A model generated the notes under the pieces. That model was not told the DNA's origin and made no database searches. It saw only the letters and a program-made list of their open reading frames with translations. 64,000 nucleotides of DNA from Hydra vulgaris (taxonomy: Eukaryota > Cnidaria > Hydrozoa > Anthoathecata > Hydridae), in NCBI RefSeq assembly GCF_038396675.1, contig NC_088922.1:19067501-19131500 (forward strand), given 5' to 3'. Position 1 is the stretch's first letter, and each line of letters opens with the position of its first letter. The position numbers and the translations under genes are program-made. Of the stretch, positions 19,716 to 30,322 are shown one piece after another.

Positions 19716-22700
19716 GGGGAACCTGTTGTACCTTTGACCACGTTGTACCTTTGGTCACTCTACTCTGTTGGCTTACTATTATTATTTAAAAAAAACGGGA
19801 AGTGTCATTTGAAATAGTAGTCCTTGACAACTCTTCTTATCGTAAAACATTATACTTGGAATAGATGGTATTGATCCACAAGCAATTATAAGTTTTGACT
19901 CTTAAAAAGTAAATATTTGTGTTAATCTTATTCTGATTTTAAAACTGTGATAAATTGTTGTTTGATTCATCTACGACATTATAAACATTACCCAACATCT
20001 TTTTTTTGTTATGGAAAATTTTGGATGATTATGTCTGACCGTAAATGGGGATTAAGACAATAACTGTTAAAGAAACCCATCTCGTGTACCTTTGACCAGT
20101 CAAGGACGTTGTACCTTTGACCAATAAAAACTGCTTCCTCGGTAATTTGCGGACTTTAAGAGGGCAAGATTATAAAATTTATAATCTACCTTATTAGGCG
20201 TCGTCTGTGCTTTATTGCTTTTTAATGCAAAATTGTTTCTAGTATTATGATGATGAAATAATTCCATTGAATTTTAATGCAATTCACTATTTATTCTTGA
20301 ACCACTACTACACTTAGAATAATCAATTTTGTTAATTTAGTTAGTTGGACAGCTGAAGCAATATTATTGTCAAGTTCATTTTATTACCTAGTTTCTGCTC
20401 AGCTATAGGGAATTAAATGTATCGAAATAGTTAATTAATTTTGTTAATATATTTTAGTTTTAAAATGCCAAGGAGCAAGATTGGTGTTTTTCGCAAAAAG
20501 ATTTCCGAAATGGATATGCTAAATGCAGTAAATTTTGTGCTTCAACAAAAAATGAGTTTAAGTGAAGCTGCAAGACATTGCAACATTAAAAAGTCAACTT
20601 TAATATATCAGTTGAAGCAGTTTAAAAAATCTGGTAGTTGCGAATATTTATATTCACATACCAAACCAAAAAAAGTATTCTCAACTGAAGAAGAATTAAT
20701 TTTGGTAAACTACTTGGCAGATGCTGCAAATATGCATTATGGACTTACATTAAAGCAGATAAGATCCTTTGCATATGAGTATGCTTTAGCAAATCATAAA
20801 AAAATTGAAACTTCATGGATGATAAATAAATGTGCAGGTGAACAATGGCTGCGAGATTTTCGCAAAAGATATAATAACAATCTCTACGTAAACCACAACC
20901 TACAAGTCTTGGTAGATCTTCTGCATTCAATAGAGAAACTGTAAGAATTGTATATAAAAATTACAAAAATGTTTTAGAACGTTATCATTTTGACTCATCA
21001 AATATTTGGAACTGTGATGAAACAGGAATTACCACAGTCCACGTACCACCAAAAATTCTAGCTCCAAAAGGTAAAAAACAAATAGGGAGCATAACTAGTG
21101 CTGAACGAGGCAACAATGTAACAATGATTGCAGCCATTAATGCTACTGGAAATAGCATCCCACCATTACTTGTATTTCCACGTGTTAAATTCAAAGACTA
21201 CATGTTAAATAATTGTCCTCCTGGAAGTGTAGGAGCAGCTAATAAGTCTAGATGGTCAAATGAAGTCATTTTTGTGCAATTTCTTGAACATTTTATTAGT
21301 AATGTGCGACCGTCAATTAAAAAACCTGTTCTTTTATTAATGGATAATCATGAGAGTCATGTAAACATTTCTGTTATTGAGTTAGCAAAAAAATCAGGCA
21401 TAGTTTTAATGACATTTCATCCTCACACAACCCATAAAATGCAACCTCTTGATCGTGGTGTTTTTGGACCATTTAAAACTTTTTATAACAATGCCATGAA
21501 TAACTGGATGATATCACCAGGCAATGCTGGTAAACCAGTCACAATTTATGATATATCTTACCTTGTTGGTCAAGCTTATCCTCATGCTTTTGTACCAAAT
21601 AATATTATAAATAGTTTTAAATGTACTGGATTTTATCCATTTAATGAAAATATTTTTACTGATATTGACTTTTTAGCTGCAAATGTTACTGATAGGCCAA
21701 TAGTGAATACTGAAGCTTGCATTTCTAATGAGATTATTGATGTTAAAACTGCTCCATCCAGTGTACCATCAACGTCATCTATTGTTTTAGGGGAAATCCC
21801 TACTGTGAGTTTACCATCAAGATCAATTGTTTCACCTGAGATAATACGACCTCATCCTAAAGCCAAATTAAGAAAAACAAATACTTCAAAAAGACGTAAT
21901 AGAAAATCATGTATTTTAACTGATATCCCTGAAATTAAAGTTATTCTAGATTCAAAATCTAATAACCAACAATTTAAAAAGACCTCTTCAAGCAAAAGAA
22001 AAAAAATGGCAAAGCAGATTATTTTTAGTCAGTCTGACATATGTTTAAATGATGAAAGCTCTAATGAAATTGATTTTGGAGTAAATATACTTGATAATGA
22101 AAGTGAAATTGTTTCTCGAGATTTTTTAATTGTCAAGTTGGCTGGAAAGAAATGCTCTAGATTTTATGTAGCAGAAGTTTTAGAAGTTGTTGGTATAGTT
22201 TACAAAATTAAGTATCTTAAGATATCAGGAGACTTTTGTAACAAGTTTATAAGAGAAGATGACAATCTTTATGATTTGGAACTTAAGGATATTATTATGA
22301 AACTTCCACCACCAAGTATTGGTCATGGTTCATCTAAGCGTCAGTATCTTATGTTTGATGTTGATCTGACTATTTGCAATAGTTAATATATTTTACTCTT
22401 TTATCATTGTATTTTTTGTTGTCATCATTAAGATATTTTCTATAAAAAGCATTATGATCATATGTAAATGAATATAGACCGCCAGCTAACATAAGTTATA
22501 AAAATATATTTTTGCTCTTTTCTTATCTAAAATAATAAAAATAACTGTATATATTAGAAAATATGTTTTGTACAATTAAATCGCGTTTAAAGTTTTGGAC
22601 CTTAATCCTAATTATTTCATGTAAGTAGCATCTAACTAAAGAAAATATGTGACTTTATCTAAATAGTTATAATAACTGATTTTATTGAAAAAAATTAGTA

Positions 22701-23156
22701 ATACTGAGTATCGTAACTTTAATACACAAGTCTTTGCAAGATTGTAAGGATTGATTTTTCTAGTTTTTTTTTAGACAATTAGGCTTGATTACAAAATAAT
22801 TAGATTTTTTTTATTGATATAAGATGGACCAAAAGTTTCTATATAATATATAACAAGCTAAAATAATAAAAAGGGTTCAAACATTGCATGATTTTTTAAT
22901 AATAACATTTTGGTCAAAGGAACAACGCGCATCGGTCAAAGGTACAACGTAAGTGTTGTACCTTTGACCAATAGACTTCTTTTTTTAAAACGCGGGAAAA
23001 AGATACTTCTTGGTCAAATGAAAAAAAAGTTCTAAGTATAATTTTTGGGCAAAATATAAGAGAATATTATAAAGTTTGAATGGTTTGGATTTACTCAATT
23101 GGCTACGCAAAAAACGCCTTAAAGCAAAAAGTGGTCAAAGGTACAACAGGTTCCCC
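19716..23156 (+). mobile_element. pogo-like DNA transposon, nearly complete
   Basis: The terminal inverted repeats are at least 26 bp and identical (GGGGAACCTGTTGTACCTTT, continuing GACCAC) and are flanked by TA on both sides (19714-19715 and 23157-23158), the TA duplication expected of the Tc1/mariner/pogo group. The motif GTTGTACCTTTGACC recurs in subterminal positions: left near 19745, 20085 and 20107; right, in both orientations, near 22913, 22934 and 22954. The single gene it carries (20465-22386) is full length except for one frameshift, so the copy is probably young. Confidence 0.92.
20465..22386 (+). pseudogene. pogo-family (DDE) transposase, one frameshift
   Basis: The first frame (20465 to about 20880, about 139 residues, ATG in MPRSK) has a Pipsqueak-type HTH: LQQKMSLSEAARHCNIKKST, then LIYQLKQF. 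A 1-nt deletion near 20878-20880 moves translation to a second frame that runs open to 22386 and starts with SLRKPQPTSLGRSSAFNRET. The DDE core is complete: WNCDETGI (about 21008-21031), LLLMDNHESH (about 21334-21363), and THKMQPLDRGVFGP (about 21430-21471) with the third aspartate. A basic serine-rich linker follows, then a C-terminal module near residues 540-620 (LAGKKCSRFYVAEVLEVVG, IMKLPPP). The gene lies between matched inverted repeats, so it is the element's own transposase. The first in-frame ATG is used, just after an AG that could be a splice acceptor. The frameshift could also be a sequencing error. Confidence 0.9.
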
Positions 23157-23176
23157 TATATATATATTAATAATAT

Positions 23177-23205
23177 ATTACTAATGAATATTAATAATAT
23201 TCATT
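23177..23205. repeat. 14-bp inverted repeat
   Basis: ACTAATGAATATTA and TAATATTCATTAGT are complementary and separated by one base, just outside the pogo-like element. AT-rich, so of uncertain meaning. Confidence 0.5.
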
Positions 23206-23837
23206 AGTACATATATATTATAAATTTTTAACGTTTGTTTTCCTGTTTATTTTTAACAAATTTTCGCTTATTTATGTAGGCTATTTTGCTTAATTTTTTA
23301 TAATAAAAAATAGTGGAGATCTCTAAGTAAAATCAGTGCTCGTAAACAATAGCAATTAAATTAATTAAATGTGTTCATTTTCAGAACCTTTTAACAGATA
23401 TGGGAAGAAGCTTTAAAAGTGGAGCTGCAAACAGAAAGAAAAAATAAATAAATAGAAAAGAAAAAAAAGAAACATCGAAATGAAGTCAATTATTATAGAT
23501 TTATTGATTAAAGATTTCGTTAATGAAAAATACAGAAAAAAGATTATGTAGATTTTATAAAATATTAAAAAAAAATTAAAATAAAACTTTTAATTACGCT
23601 AAACTAAAATTATATTTTTAAAACTAACATATTACTTCTAAATATGGGGCCGCAGGCTTATTTTTGGCCTAGGGCCCCTAAAACTGTAAATCCAATATAA
23701 AATAAATAAAAAAATAGTATCCAATATAAAATAATCCAATATAAAATAAATAAAAAAATAGTTGCTGCCAAAAATAGTATATATTTCGTTATATACTGTT
23801 TTAGGCAGTATATAAAGAAATAAATTGAGTTGGACAT
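23206..23837. other. Unassigned AT-rich segment
   Basis: No gene is recognised. It contains a second GGCCTAGGGCCCC motif near 23667 and short direct repeats of ATCCAATATAAAATAA at about 23690-23750. Confidence 0.35.
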
Positions 23838-24005
23838 TTAATTTGTGACCTTTCGAGCATTCTTCACTTTTGCTAGCGCATTTTCAGTAAAACCACGCAG
23901 TTTGTTATTATTATAACCAACTTCTCCTTGATGAAGTATGTAAGCAATTTTAATTTCTTTTTTAGGAACTAGATTAAGGTGCTGCGTTTTTTTGCTACTC
24001 GTCAT
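23838..24005 (-). CDS. Small uncharacterised ORF, 55 aa
   Basis: A clean reading frame from ATG (24005) to TAA (23838) encodes a basic peptide beginning MTSSKKTQHLNLVPKKEIK and ending LAKVKNARKVTN. The composition is more protein-like than the AT-rich surroundings, with mixed codons and no long A/T homopolymer translation. I do not recognise it. It could be an exon or a decayed transposon fragment between the pogo-like and Tc1-like elements. Its start and reality are uncertain. Confidence 0.3.
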   Translation of the reverse strand: MTSSKKTQHLNLVPKKEIKIAYILHQGEVGYNNNKLRGFTENALAKVKNARKVTN

Positions 24006-24789
24006 TATTTAATTAATAAGAAGAAATATATAAAATACGTTTTTTTCGTAAACAGTTTTTGAAATGTAAACATTTTTAACGTGAAACAAGTTGAAAAATA
24101 AACATTTTTAACGTGAACAAAGAACGGGAACAAATTTTCTTTTTTAGACTTATTAAATTAAAACGTATTTATAATTTTAACACAATATTAAGAAGCAATT
24201 ATGATTAAATTTGTTTTTTCTAAGGTTTGTGAAATTTCGATTACATATATTTGAGTAACTATATTTAAAACATTTAATTTTACAAATAGATAACACCCCT
24301 GTCAATAACTTAAGGAAACTAATGCTTTGCAGAATTCGATTTATAAACAACAATTTTACTTAAAGCTAGCTCGAAATCTTTTTGTCTATAACTAAAGGTA
24401 TAAACAGATTTTAAGTGGCACATAAAGATTTTTAAATTTCTTAAGTTATATCGAACAAGCCTGTACAAAAATTAGAATGTCCACTTAATATGTTTAGCTT
24501 TTCTTTTTTTTTTACATGTAGCGACCAGACTATAAATACAGTATCGGACAAAACGAGTGCAACCAAATAATGCTAATTTAGTTTCTTTATATAAAAGAGC
24601 TGCATTTTTTCAATTTAGAGAAATAACTATGTAACTGTTTAGAGACAAAGTTCTTCCAGTTTTATTCATCACAAAGTTCATTATTTGTACAAGAAACTTA
24701 ATAAATTAATCTAAAGTATTAAAAAAAGTTGATTTCCTTCTGGACAAAACAAGTGCAACTCGACAAAATGTTGACCAAGCTGTATTTCG

Positions 24790-25790
24790 CTAACAATATT
24801 TCGTGGCGAATCCTTGGTTGTCGATCACAGCCTTGCATCTTCGAGGCATAGATTCGATCAGGTGATCAATTAAACTTTGTGGAATCGCTGCCCAGGCCTT
24901 TTGGATTTGTTCAAACAGTTGATCCTTATTACGAACATCTTCACGATTAATTCTGCGGTTGACGATCACCCACAGGTTCTCGATAGGGTTGAGATCCGGA
25001 GATTGAGGCGGCCAATCCATCACCGATAGGTGGTTGTCTTGAAACCACTGCTTGACTACTTTTGCAGTGTGTTTCGGATCGTTGTCTTGCTGAAAAACCC
25101 ATTTTATTGGCATATTCCATTCAGCATGAGGTAACATAACATCTTTCAGGATATTTTTATACATGAAACGGTCCATTATTCCATTGTTTTGATGTATTGG
25201 ACCTAGACCGTTTGCATAAAAACACCCCCAAATTATTACATTGCCTCCACCCTGCTTCACAGTAATATGGCAGTAACGTAAATTGAGGCGTTTCCCGGCC
25301 GGTCGACACTATTGAACTTCGATTCATCACTGAACAGGACAGTTCGCCATTTCTGCACATTCCAGTCAATATGAGATGTAGCAAACAGGAGTCTTTTCTT
25401 CTGGTTTTTTAGTGAAATCAGCGGTTTCTTTGCAGGGCGTCGAGAAAACAATCCGGCTTAAACAGCACGTCGTCTGATTGTTTGGTCCAATACAGGCAGC
25501 TCTAATTGCTTTTGTATCTCGACTGATGATATCCAAGGATCCTTCTTGACGGATCTGACGATCATAGAATCCTCTCTTGAAGTAGTGGAACGCGGTCTTC
25601 CACCTTTGTTATCTGCTGCCAACTTCCCCGTAGAACGATATTTGGAGCATAGTCTTGATACGGTCCATTTTTTCACGCGATATTTATCACAAATACTTTT
25701 TTGTGACATTCCACTTACGTAATCGCTAATAATTTTCTTTCTTAGTTCCAATCCAAGACTGTTGGGAGCCATTTTTGCACTTGAAGTCAT
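24790..25790 (-). pseudogene. Tc1-family transposase (DD34E), disrupted
   Basis: The N-terminal frame (25790-25458) has the paired-like HTH: LGLELRKKIISDYVSGMSQK, then YRVKKWTVSRLCSKYRSTG and GGRPRST. It ends at a TAA at about 25457 where related proteins read on as AGLFSRR. The next stretch (25451-25257) holds the first catalytic aspartate in VLFSDESKF. A 1-nt loss near 25280 shifts to the third stretch (25260-24790), with GGGNVIIWGCF, QQDNDPKHTA (second aspartate), and SPDLNPIENLW (catalytic glutamate), spaced 34 residues apart. All DDE residues are present, but stop and frameshift make it inactive as written. Tc1 transposases are typically about 340 residues, which this would match. Confidence 0.93.
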
Positions 25791-26084
25791 AAAAATAATA
25801 AAAATTAATAATCACGCTTCTCGAGGCTTACTGTGTTACATTTACCTTGTGATGATACAATATTGCTCTGTGGAACACAACGTCTTGGTTGGATGTGGAC
25901 TGTATTGATGTAATGAAACACTTGTTGTATTTCACTTCTTGTATTGATGTTCTTCTATAAAACACTTTGATAAAACTCACATCAATAAACTGTCTTGATC
26001 ATGCTGACTGATTGACTTCCATATACTGACTGAATTACATGTCGATTTACGTGTCTCTTATATAGTAAAATGAACCTGTGTGAA

Positions 26085-26272
26085 CCTGTTCTGGAAGATT
26101 CTAGATGCTTCTTTTCGATGCTTCTGGAAGCTTCTGGATGCGTCTGGATGCTTCTGAATGTTTCTGGATATTTCTGAATGCTACTGGATGCTTCCAGATG
26201 CTTCTTCTGGAAACTTCTGGAAGCTTCTGCATGCTTCTGGAAACTTCTGGAAACTTCTGGATACTTCCTTTA
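26085..26272. repeat. TTCTGGAWGC decamer array, heat-shock-element-like
   Basis: About fifteen variants of a 10-bp unit (TTCTGGATGC, TTCTGGAAGC, TTCTGGAAAC) run in tandem inside the Tc1-like element. They lie upstream of its minus-strand transposase, between the gene and the terminal repeat. Alternating TTC and GAA at 5-bp steps (TTCTGGAAGATTC at the left edge, TTCTGGAAGCTTC inside) matches the nTTCnnGAAnnTTCn pattern of heat-shock elements. Regulatory function is an inference. Confidence 0.6.
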
Positions 26273-26558
26273 ATTATTAAAAAACTTCCGTGACGTTGAC
26301 ACGGACCAGACTTAGAAAAATGAAACAAACCAAAAAAGTTGTACTTGTTTTGTCCGCTGCAAAATGGCACTTGTCAACGAAATTCTGTCTGTGTGCTGTC
26401 ACCTGTCAGCTGATTGCTCATGTCATGGCATGCTATGACTCCAGACTCCTGAACTGTTTGCTGTGGTAGTATAGTTCGTTTCGTTTTTAAGACATGTAAA
26501 ATTAGGAACACTTTTTAGCATTGTTCGATGTTGGTTGCAAATGTTTTGTCCAATACTG

Positions 26559-27859
26559 TAGTATGTATGTATACCAGATATATATGTCTAAACTATTGAA
26601 GAATCATTTAGCAACATCATTTTTTTGTATAACAGTTTAATGAATGCTTTCGAGTCAATTTCGTAAGCGCACATTCCGAAACGCTTCTTACGTAAGGAAC
26701 TAATTCGCATGTATTCTTTCGAAAAGATTTGTTTCGCAAGTTTCTATTCGTAAAGAGTTATTACGGAGTTATCATTTTTTTTTTTTTTTTTCGTATAATG
26801 CGTTACGGAAGGTGAATTTGCGCATGTACGACTTCCGCAAAAGCAACTGGAAATACGAAAGATAAAAATGCGAAATTTTCATAAGTTTTTGTTTACGGCA
26901 AATAACCCTACATATTTCCCGAGATATTTCAAAATTACCTAAACCATGATTTCAAAATGGTTTTAATATTTAAGTTACGGACTTTCACAGAGTGCGGTTT
27001 CAGAGTATAACTTTTTCATAGGAAATAAATGAACAAAATGGTAACTTTGTATAGCTTGTATATATAAATAATTTAGTTGGTCGATTATTTGATATTTTTT
27101 AACAAAATTATATTTTATTGATTGATATATATATAAATACATTTTAGTTTTGAGATTTCGTATTTTTATTGATAATAAGTAAAAAATAATAAACTTAATA
27201 AGCTTGCGGTGGGAGGGAAAAACTTCCGAAAAAAAAAAGTCCCCTCCCAAAAATTAATAAAAGTCCTCTCACCTAAGAGGAATGAAAGCGAGCTTCAATC
27301 AATAAAAGTTTGATTTTTTAATGTTTTGAAATTTTACAAGACGGTCTTGATGTGCATACGCAGAGGTGGAATGGGTCTTTAAAAAATAACTGCTTTGTAC
27401 AAAAGAAGGATGGGGAGAGGTGGCAAAATAGTGGTTTAGTGCGTACTCGCACATGGAAGTCTTCTACTATAATATAGTATACTTATAGTTTATATTATAA
27501 CTGTACATTATAATTTTTTTGTAGGGAAAAGGGGTGGAGCTTCTTGATGTCCACCCTGTAAGTGGTGTGTGTGAGACAACAATCTGAAACAGACAAACTA
27601 AATAGCAGTTGAATTGATGCCTTTCTAAAAGAAATTATATGTTGTATATTTAACAAACAATATTTTTATACATAAATTGTATACATTAAATATCTAAATT
27701 AGATATTTATTAAACATTTAATTAAATCATAAATGGATTTATTAAGTACTCTTGAAACAATTTTAAATCTCTTTTTTTTAAACAATGTTTTTAAAATTTT
27801 AAAAATATTTTTTAGCGAAACAAATAAAATAAATTTATACTATTTTATATCCATTCTGT
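26559..27859. other. Unassigned AT-rich segment
   Basis: No gene is recognised. The left part (26640-26900) is unusually rich in TTCG/CGTAA words. A T-run lies at 26777-26790, and the rest is AT-rich with short GGGAGG tracts near 27210 and 27415. Confidence 0.35.
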
Positions 27860-28545
27860 AAAAATTAGATATTCACTATGCAAAAAACTTTTAAAACCGC
27901 CCTAATTTAATTTTTATTTCCATTATTGTTTTTGTGTACTATGTAAAAGAATACTTTAACAAAATTTAATCACTATTCTAGAGCCACTTCAAAGCCCTTG
28001 AACATTTATCAGGTCCCTAATAATATTTAAAAAGTTTTTCAAAAGTATGTCTTGTTAGATTTTGCGGCCGTGGTGCAGTGGTTTTAGCGCTTGGTTTATA
28101 AGCAGGGTTTGATCCAGGTTCGAAACGAGCTTTGAACATATTTTCGCGTCACGGTAAGGAAGGAGGCATGAACTTCCTGGTTAAATGCACTTCCACGGAG
28201 CTTCTTGGGGCACCTAAATAACAAAAGGAAAAAAATATATATAAACAAAAATATTAATTTAAAAAAAAATAAAAAACTTGAAAGAAAATAAAAACAACAT
28301 TGTAGAACTCTCTTTTTTCATTTTTAGTTTTAAAAAATGTCATTTTCAAAGAAGTAAAAACTGTTTTTTATTAATATTAGAGACCTGTTGACTAAAACAT
28401 TTAAGGGCTTTGAGGGGGCTTTAAAATAGTTACTAAATCTTGGTAAAAAATTTTTTCACATTGTACACAAACACTAGAACGGAAGAAAAAAAAATTCAGT
28501 TTGAATGGTTTTAAAATATTTTTGCATAGTGGACACCCCTTACTA
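27860..28545. mobile_element. Foldback/MITE with ~170-bp inverted arms
   Basis: The left arm (about 27872-28040) and right arm (about 28372-28545) are long imperfect inverted repeats. Shared landmarks are CACTATGCAAAAA, TTTGTGTAC.ATGT, TCAAAGCCCTT and AGGTC.CTAATA. The space between the arms is occupied by a SINE (28064-28226), so the SINE inserted into the element or was carried by it. No coding capacity. Confidence 0.75.
28064..28240 (+). mobile_element. tRNA-derived SINE
   Basis: The head reads GCGGCCGTGGTGCAGTGG (box A region) and GGTTCGAAACG (box B), the arrangement of a pol III tRNA promoter. The body contains GGCATGAACTTCCTGGTTAA and the end GGGGCACCTAAATAAC, followed by an A-rich tail. 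A second copy of the same family is at 29257-29456 on the minus strand. Confidence 0.85.
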
Positions 28546-28930
28546 TTTATAGAGTGCACTTTTTTTGTCAAAAGACTAAAATATATACACTTTTTTAATT
28601 TTTTAATGTTGTACTAAAGTATACTAAAGGAGTTTTACGTATTAATTTATTAATATGGATGCGTAGAAGTTTAATACTTTCAGTTAGGAATTCAAGGAAG
28701 GTTTTCCTTTTCTAAAGTTGCATATAATTTGTACTCTTTATGTGGCCAGTCTGATACCGCTTTGTTTAAAAGGATACTGTCTACTAAACGTTCTACAACA
28801 TCTCACAAAATGTTGTTTTTTTGGATAAGGAAGAATGAAGATTTTGATTCAGGAAGATAGGACATGAGAAAGCAGTAGTTTGATTGCGCATACCATTTGA
28901 TGTTGCATTTGAATAAAATAGGCAGGTGAT
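28546..28930. other. Unassigned AT-rich segment
   Basis: No gene is recognised between the foldback and the SWIM-type remnant. Confidence 0.35.
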
Positions 28931-29191
28931 TTAGGTAGGTTTGATAATAGTTCTTTTAAATTTTCTCCTCCAACATTTTGTTTCAAGTAACAAGTTTGGA
29001 GCTACCAAGGCGTCAGGACCATATGAGTCATCTTCTGTAAAAGTATAGAAACTACATGGCATAGCATTTGATAAAGACTGGTTTTGAAAAATTAACAGTG
29101 CTTTTTTTTCAAAGTGGTGACCACAATGGAAACTCTCAAAACTTTCAAATTTCTTTTTACCATATATACGTCTAACAATGCTAGAAGTCAA
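28931..29191 (-). pseudogene. Possible C-terminal part of a repeat-borne ORF
   Basis: An open minus-strand frame with protein-like composition (FESFHCGHHFEKKALLIFQN, MPCSFYTFTEDD, YGPDALVAPNLLLE, CWRRKFKRTI). It lies downstream of the SWIM-finger fragment at 29545-29830 and is separated from it by a SINE, so it may be the same broken gene. I cannot identify it. The first in-frame codon is not ATG. Confidence 0.4.
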
Positions 29192-29256
29192 GTACCAGTT
29201 ATTTAGTTTTTTTTATGTTTAGCCATGAATTTGGGTTTTGCTCAAACTTCTTATAA

Positions 29257-29456
29257 TTTTTTTTTTTTTTTTTTTGTAGTTATTTAGGTGCTCCCAGAGG
29301 TCCTTACGGTCTTATCACAGAGCACCGCGGGAGAGCATGTAACAAGAAGTTCACGCCTCCATCCGTACCAATGTCGCTTGTTGGGCTAGAGCTGGCGTCG
29401 AACCTCGGACCTCTGGGTTCTGAGCCAGAACTCTAACTACTGCGCTACGGCTGCTT
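29257..29456 (-). mobile_element. tRNA-derived SINE, reverse orientation
   Basis: Read on the minus strand it starts GCAGCCGTAGCGCAGTAG (box A) with GAGGTTCGACGCC (box B). It continues GAGGCGTGAACTTCTTGTTA and ends GGGAGCACCTAAATAAC, with an A-tail seen here as a T-run at 29257-29275. Head, body and 3' end match the SINE at 28064, so they are the same family. Confidence 0.88.
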
Positions 29457-29544
29457 GGTTATTAACAGGAATAATTTAATAGGAAATTCAATAAATAATT
29501 TAATAGGAAATACAATAGGATCAGTAGGGCACATGTTCTGAATG

Positions 29545-29830
29545 TTAATATTTATTTCTGTAATTTTTCCTCTAAATGTTGTTGAATATTATTGTATTCA
29601 TCACTTGCAGATATAACCTTTTTTAGAATTGAACCTTTTTTACTCCAACAATGCCATTTTTGAAGTTGTTCAGAAAAGCGATACATTTTTTCTACATGAA
29701 AGCGATAATATTTTTTCCTTAATCTTATGAAAGTGTTTCAGAAATAACAATAATGCAAGAACATGGCAACAAAGCCCACTCGCACCAATTGGACATTCAC
29801 AATAAGATTTCTGTGGAATCTTATTTTTAA
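29545..29830 (-). pseudogene. SWIM-type zinc-finger ORF fragment
   Basis: Read from 29830 downward the frame gives KSYCECPIGASGLCCHVLAL, a CxCP...G..C.HV.AL pattern of SWIM zinc fingers. After a frame break it continues LQKWHCWSKKGSILKKVISA. SWIM fingers in invertebrate repeats occur in Mutator-like and YqaJ-nuclease-linked proteins; which applies here is not visible. It is interrupted by the SINE on its 3' side and has frame breaks. Confidence 0.5.
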
Positions 29831-29849
29831 ATAACATTACATAGGCACC

Positions 29850-30135
29850 GCCGATTTGGTTCGTAAATTCCGCAAAAAGTCAGACCGACTTATTTTGCGG
29901 ATGAAAACAGTCCGATCGGTAAATATTTTACAAACCATAATCCGAAAAATAATTTACGAACTTATAGCGAATTTTTTTTTTCGGATTCTCTTTGCTGTTC
30001 GGATTATTATTCCGAAAAATTTTTACGAACTGCTAGCGGATTTTTATTTTGCGGATTTTTTTTTGATGTTCGGATTATTAATCCGAAAAACTTTTACGAA
30101 TCAATTTAACTTTAATTCGCTTGGCGAATTATACG
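29850..30135. repeat. Short repeats of a CCGAAAAAT..TTTACGAA motif
   Basis: Three or more diverged copies of ATCCGAAAAATAATTTACGA lie near 29940, 30010 and 30080, interleaved with GCGGATTTTT and CGGATTATT. CG density is far above the surroundings. The reading frame across it is repeat-driven, not a convincing gene. Confidence 0.55.
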
Positions 30136-30204
30136 CTTAATTAATCGCGTTCCGTTCGCGACACCATTAAATGGTGTGGTCCAAATAAATTACATTTTTA
30201 TTGT

Positions 30205-30322
30205 GCGCGTCCTATAAATAGTGGATTTCTTTTTTATTTTCAATCATTTCTATTTAGAAATCTTAATTTACAACAATTCGTTCAACAGATCAACAAGTCT
30301 ACTTCACTTACATTTATTACGG
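30205..30322 (+). promoter_or_regulatory. Candidate TATA core promoter with a first-exon donor
   Basis: TATAAATA at 30213-30220 follows a GC-rich step (GTGCGCGTCC). About 27 nt downstream lies TTCAATC, a plausible initiator near 30239. About 80 nt of leader-like sequence then ends ATTACG at a good splice donor, GTAAGC (30322). No downstream coding exon is recognised before the LINE, so the gene it might drive is unknown. It could belong to a repeat. Confidence 0.35.

Larger units (their letters stand above)
24539..26558 (-). mobile_element. Tc1-like DNA transposon
   Basis: The terminal inverted repeats are CAGTATCGGACAAAACGAGT at the left and inverted CAGTATTGGACAAAACATTT at the right, both continuing TGCAACCA-like. 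They are flanked by TA (24537-24538 and 26559-26560), the classical Tc1/mariner target site. The interior holds one minus-strand transposase with three defects (24790-25790). The space between the gene start and the right end (25791-26558) contains a TTCTGGAWGC decamer array. Confidence 0.92.

Noticed and set aside
29856..30140. 94-codon + strand frame
   Set aside because: It is produced by repeated CCGAAAAAT/GCGGATTTT words and has no protein-family character.
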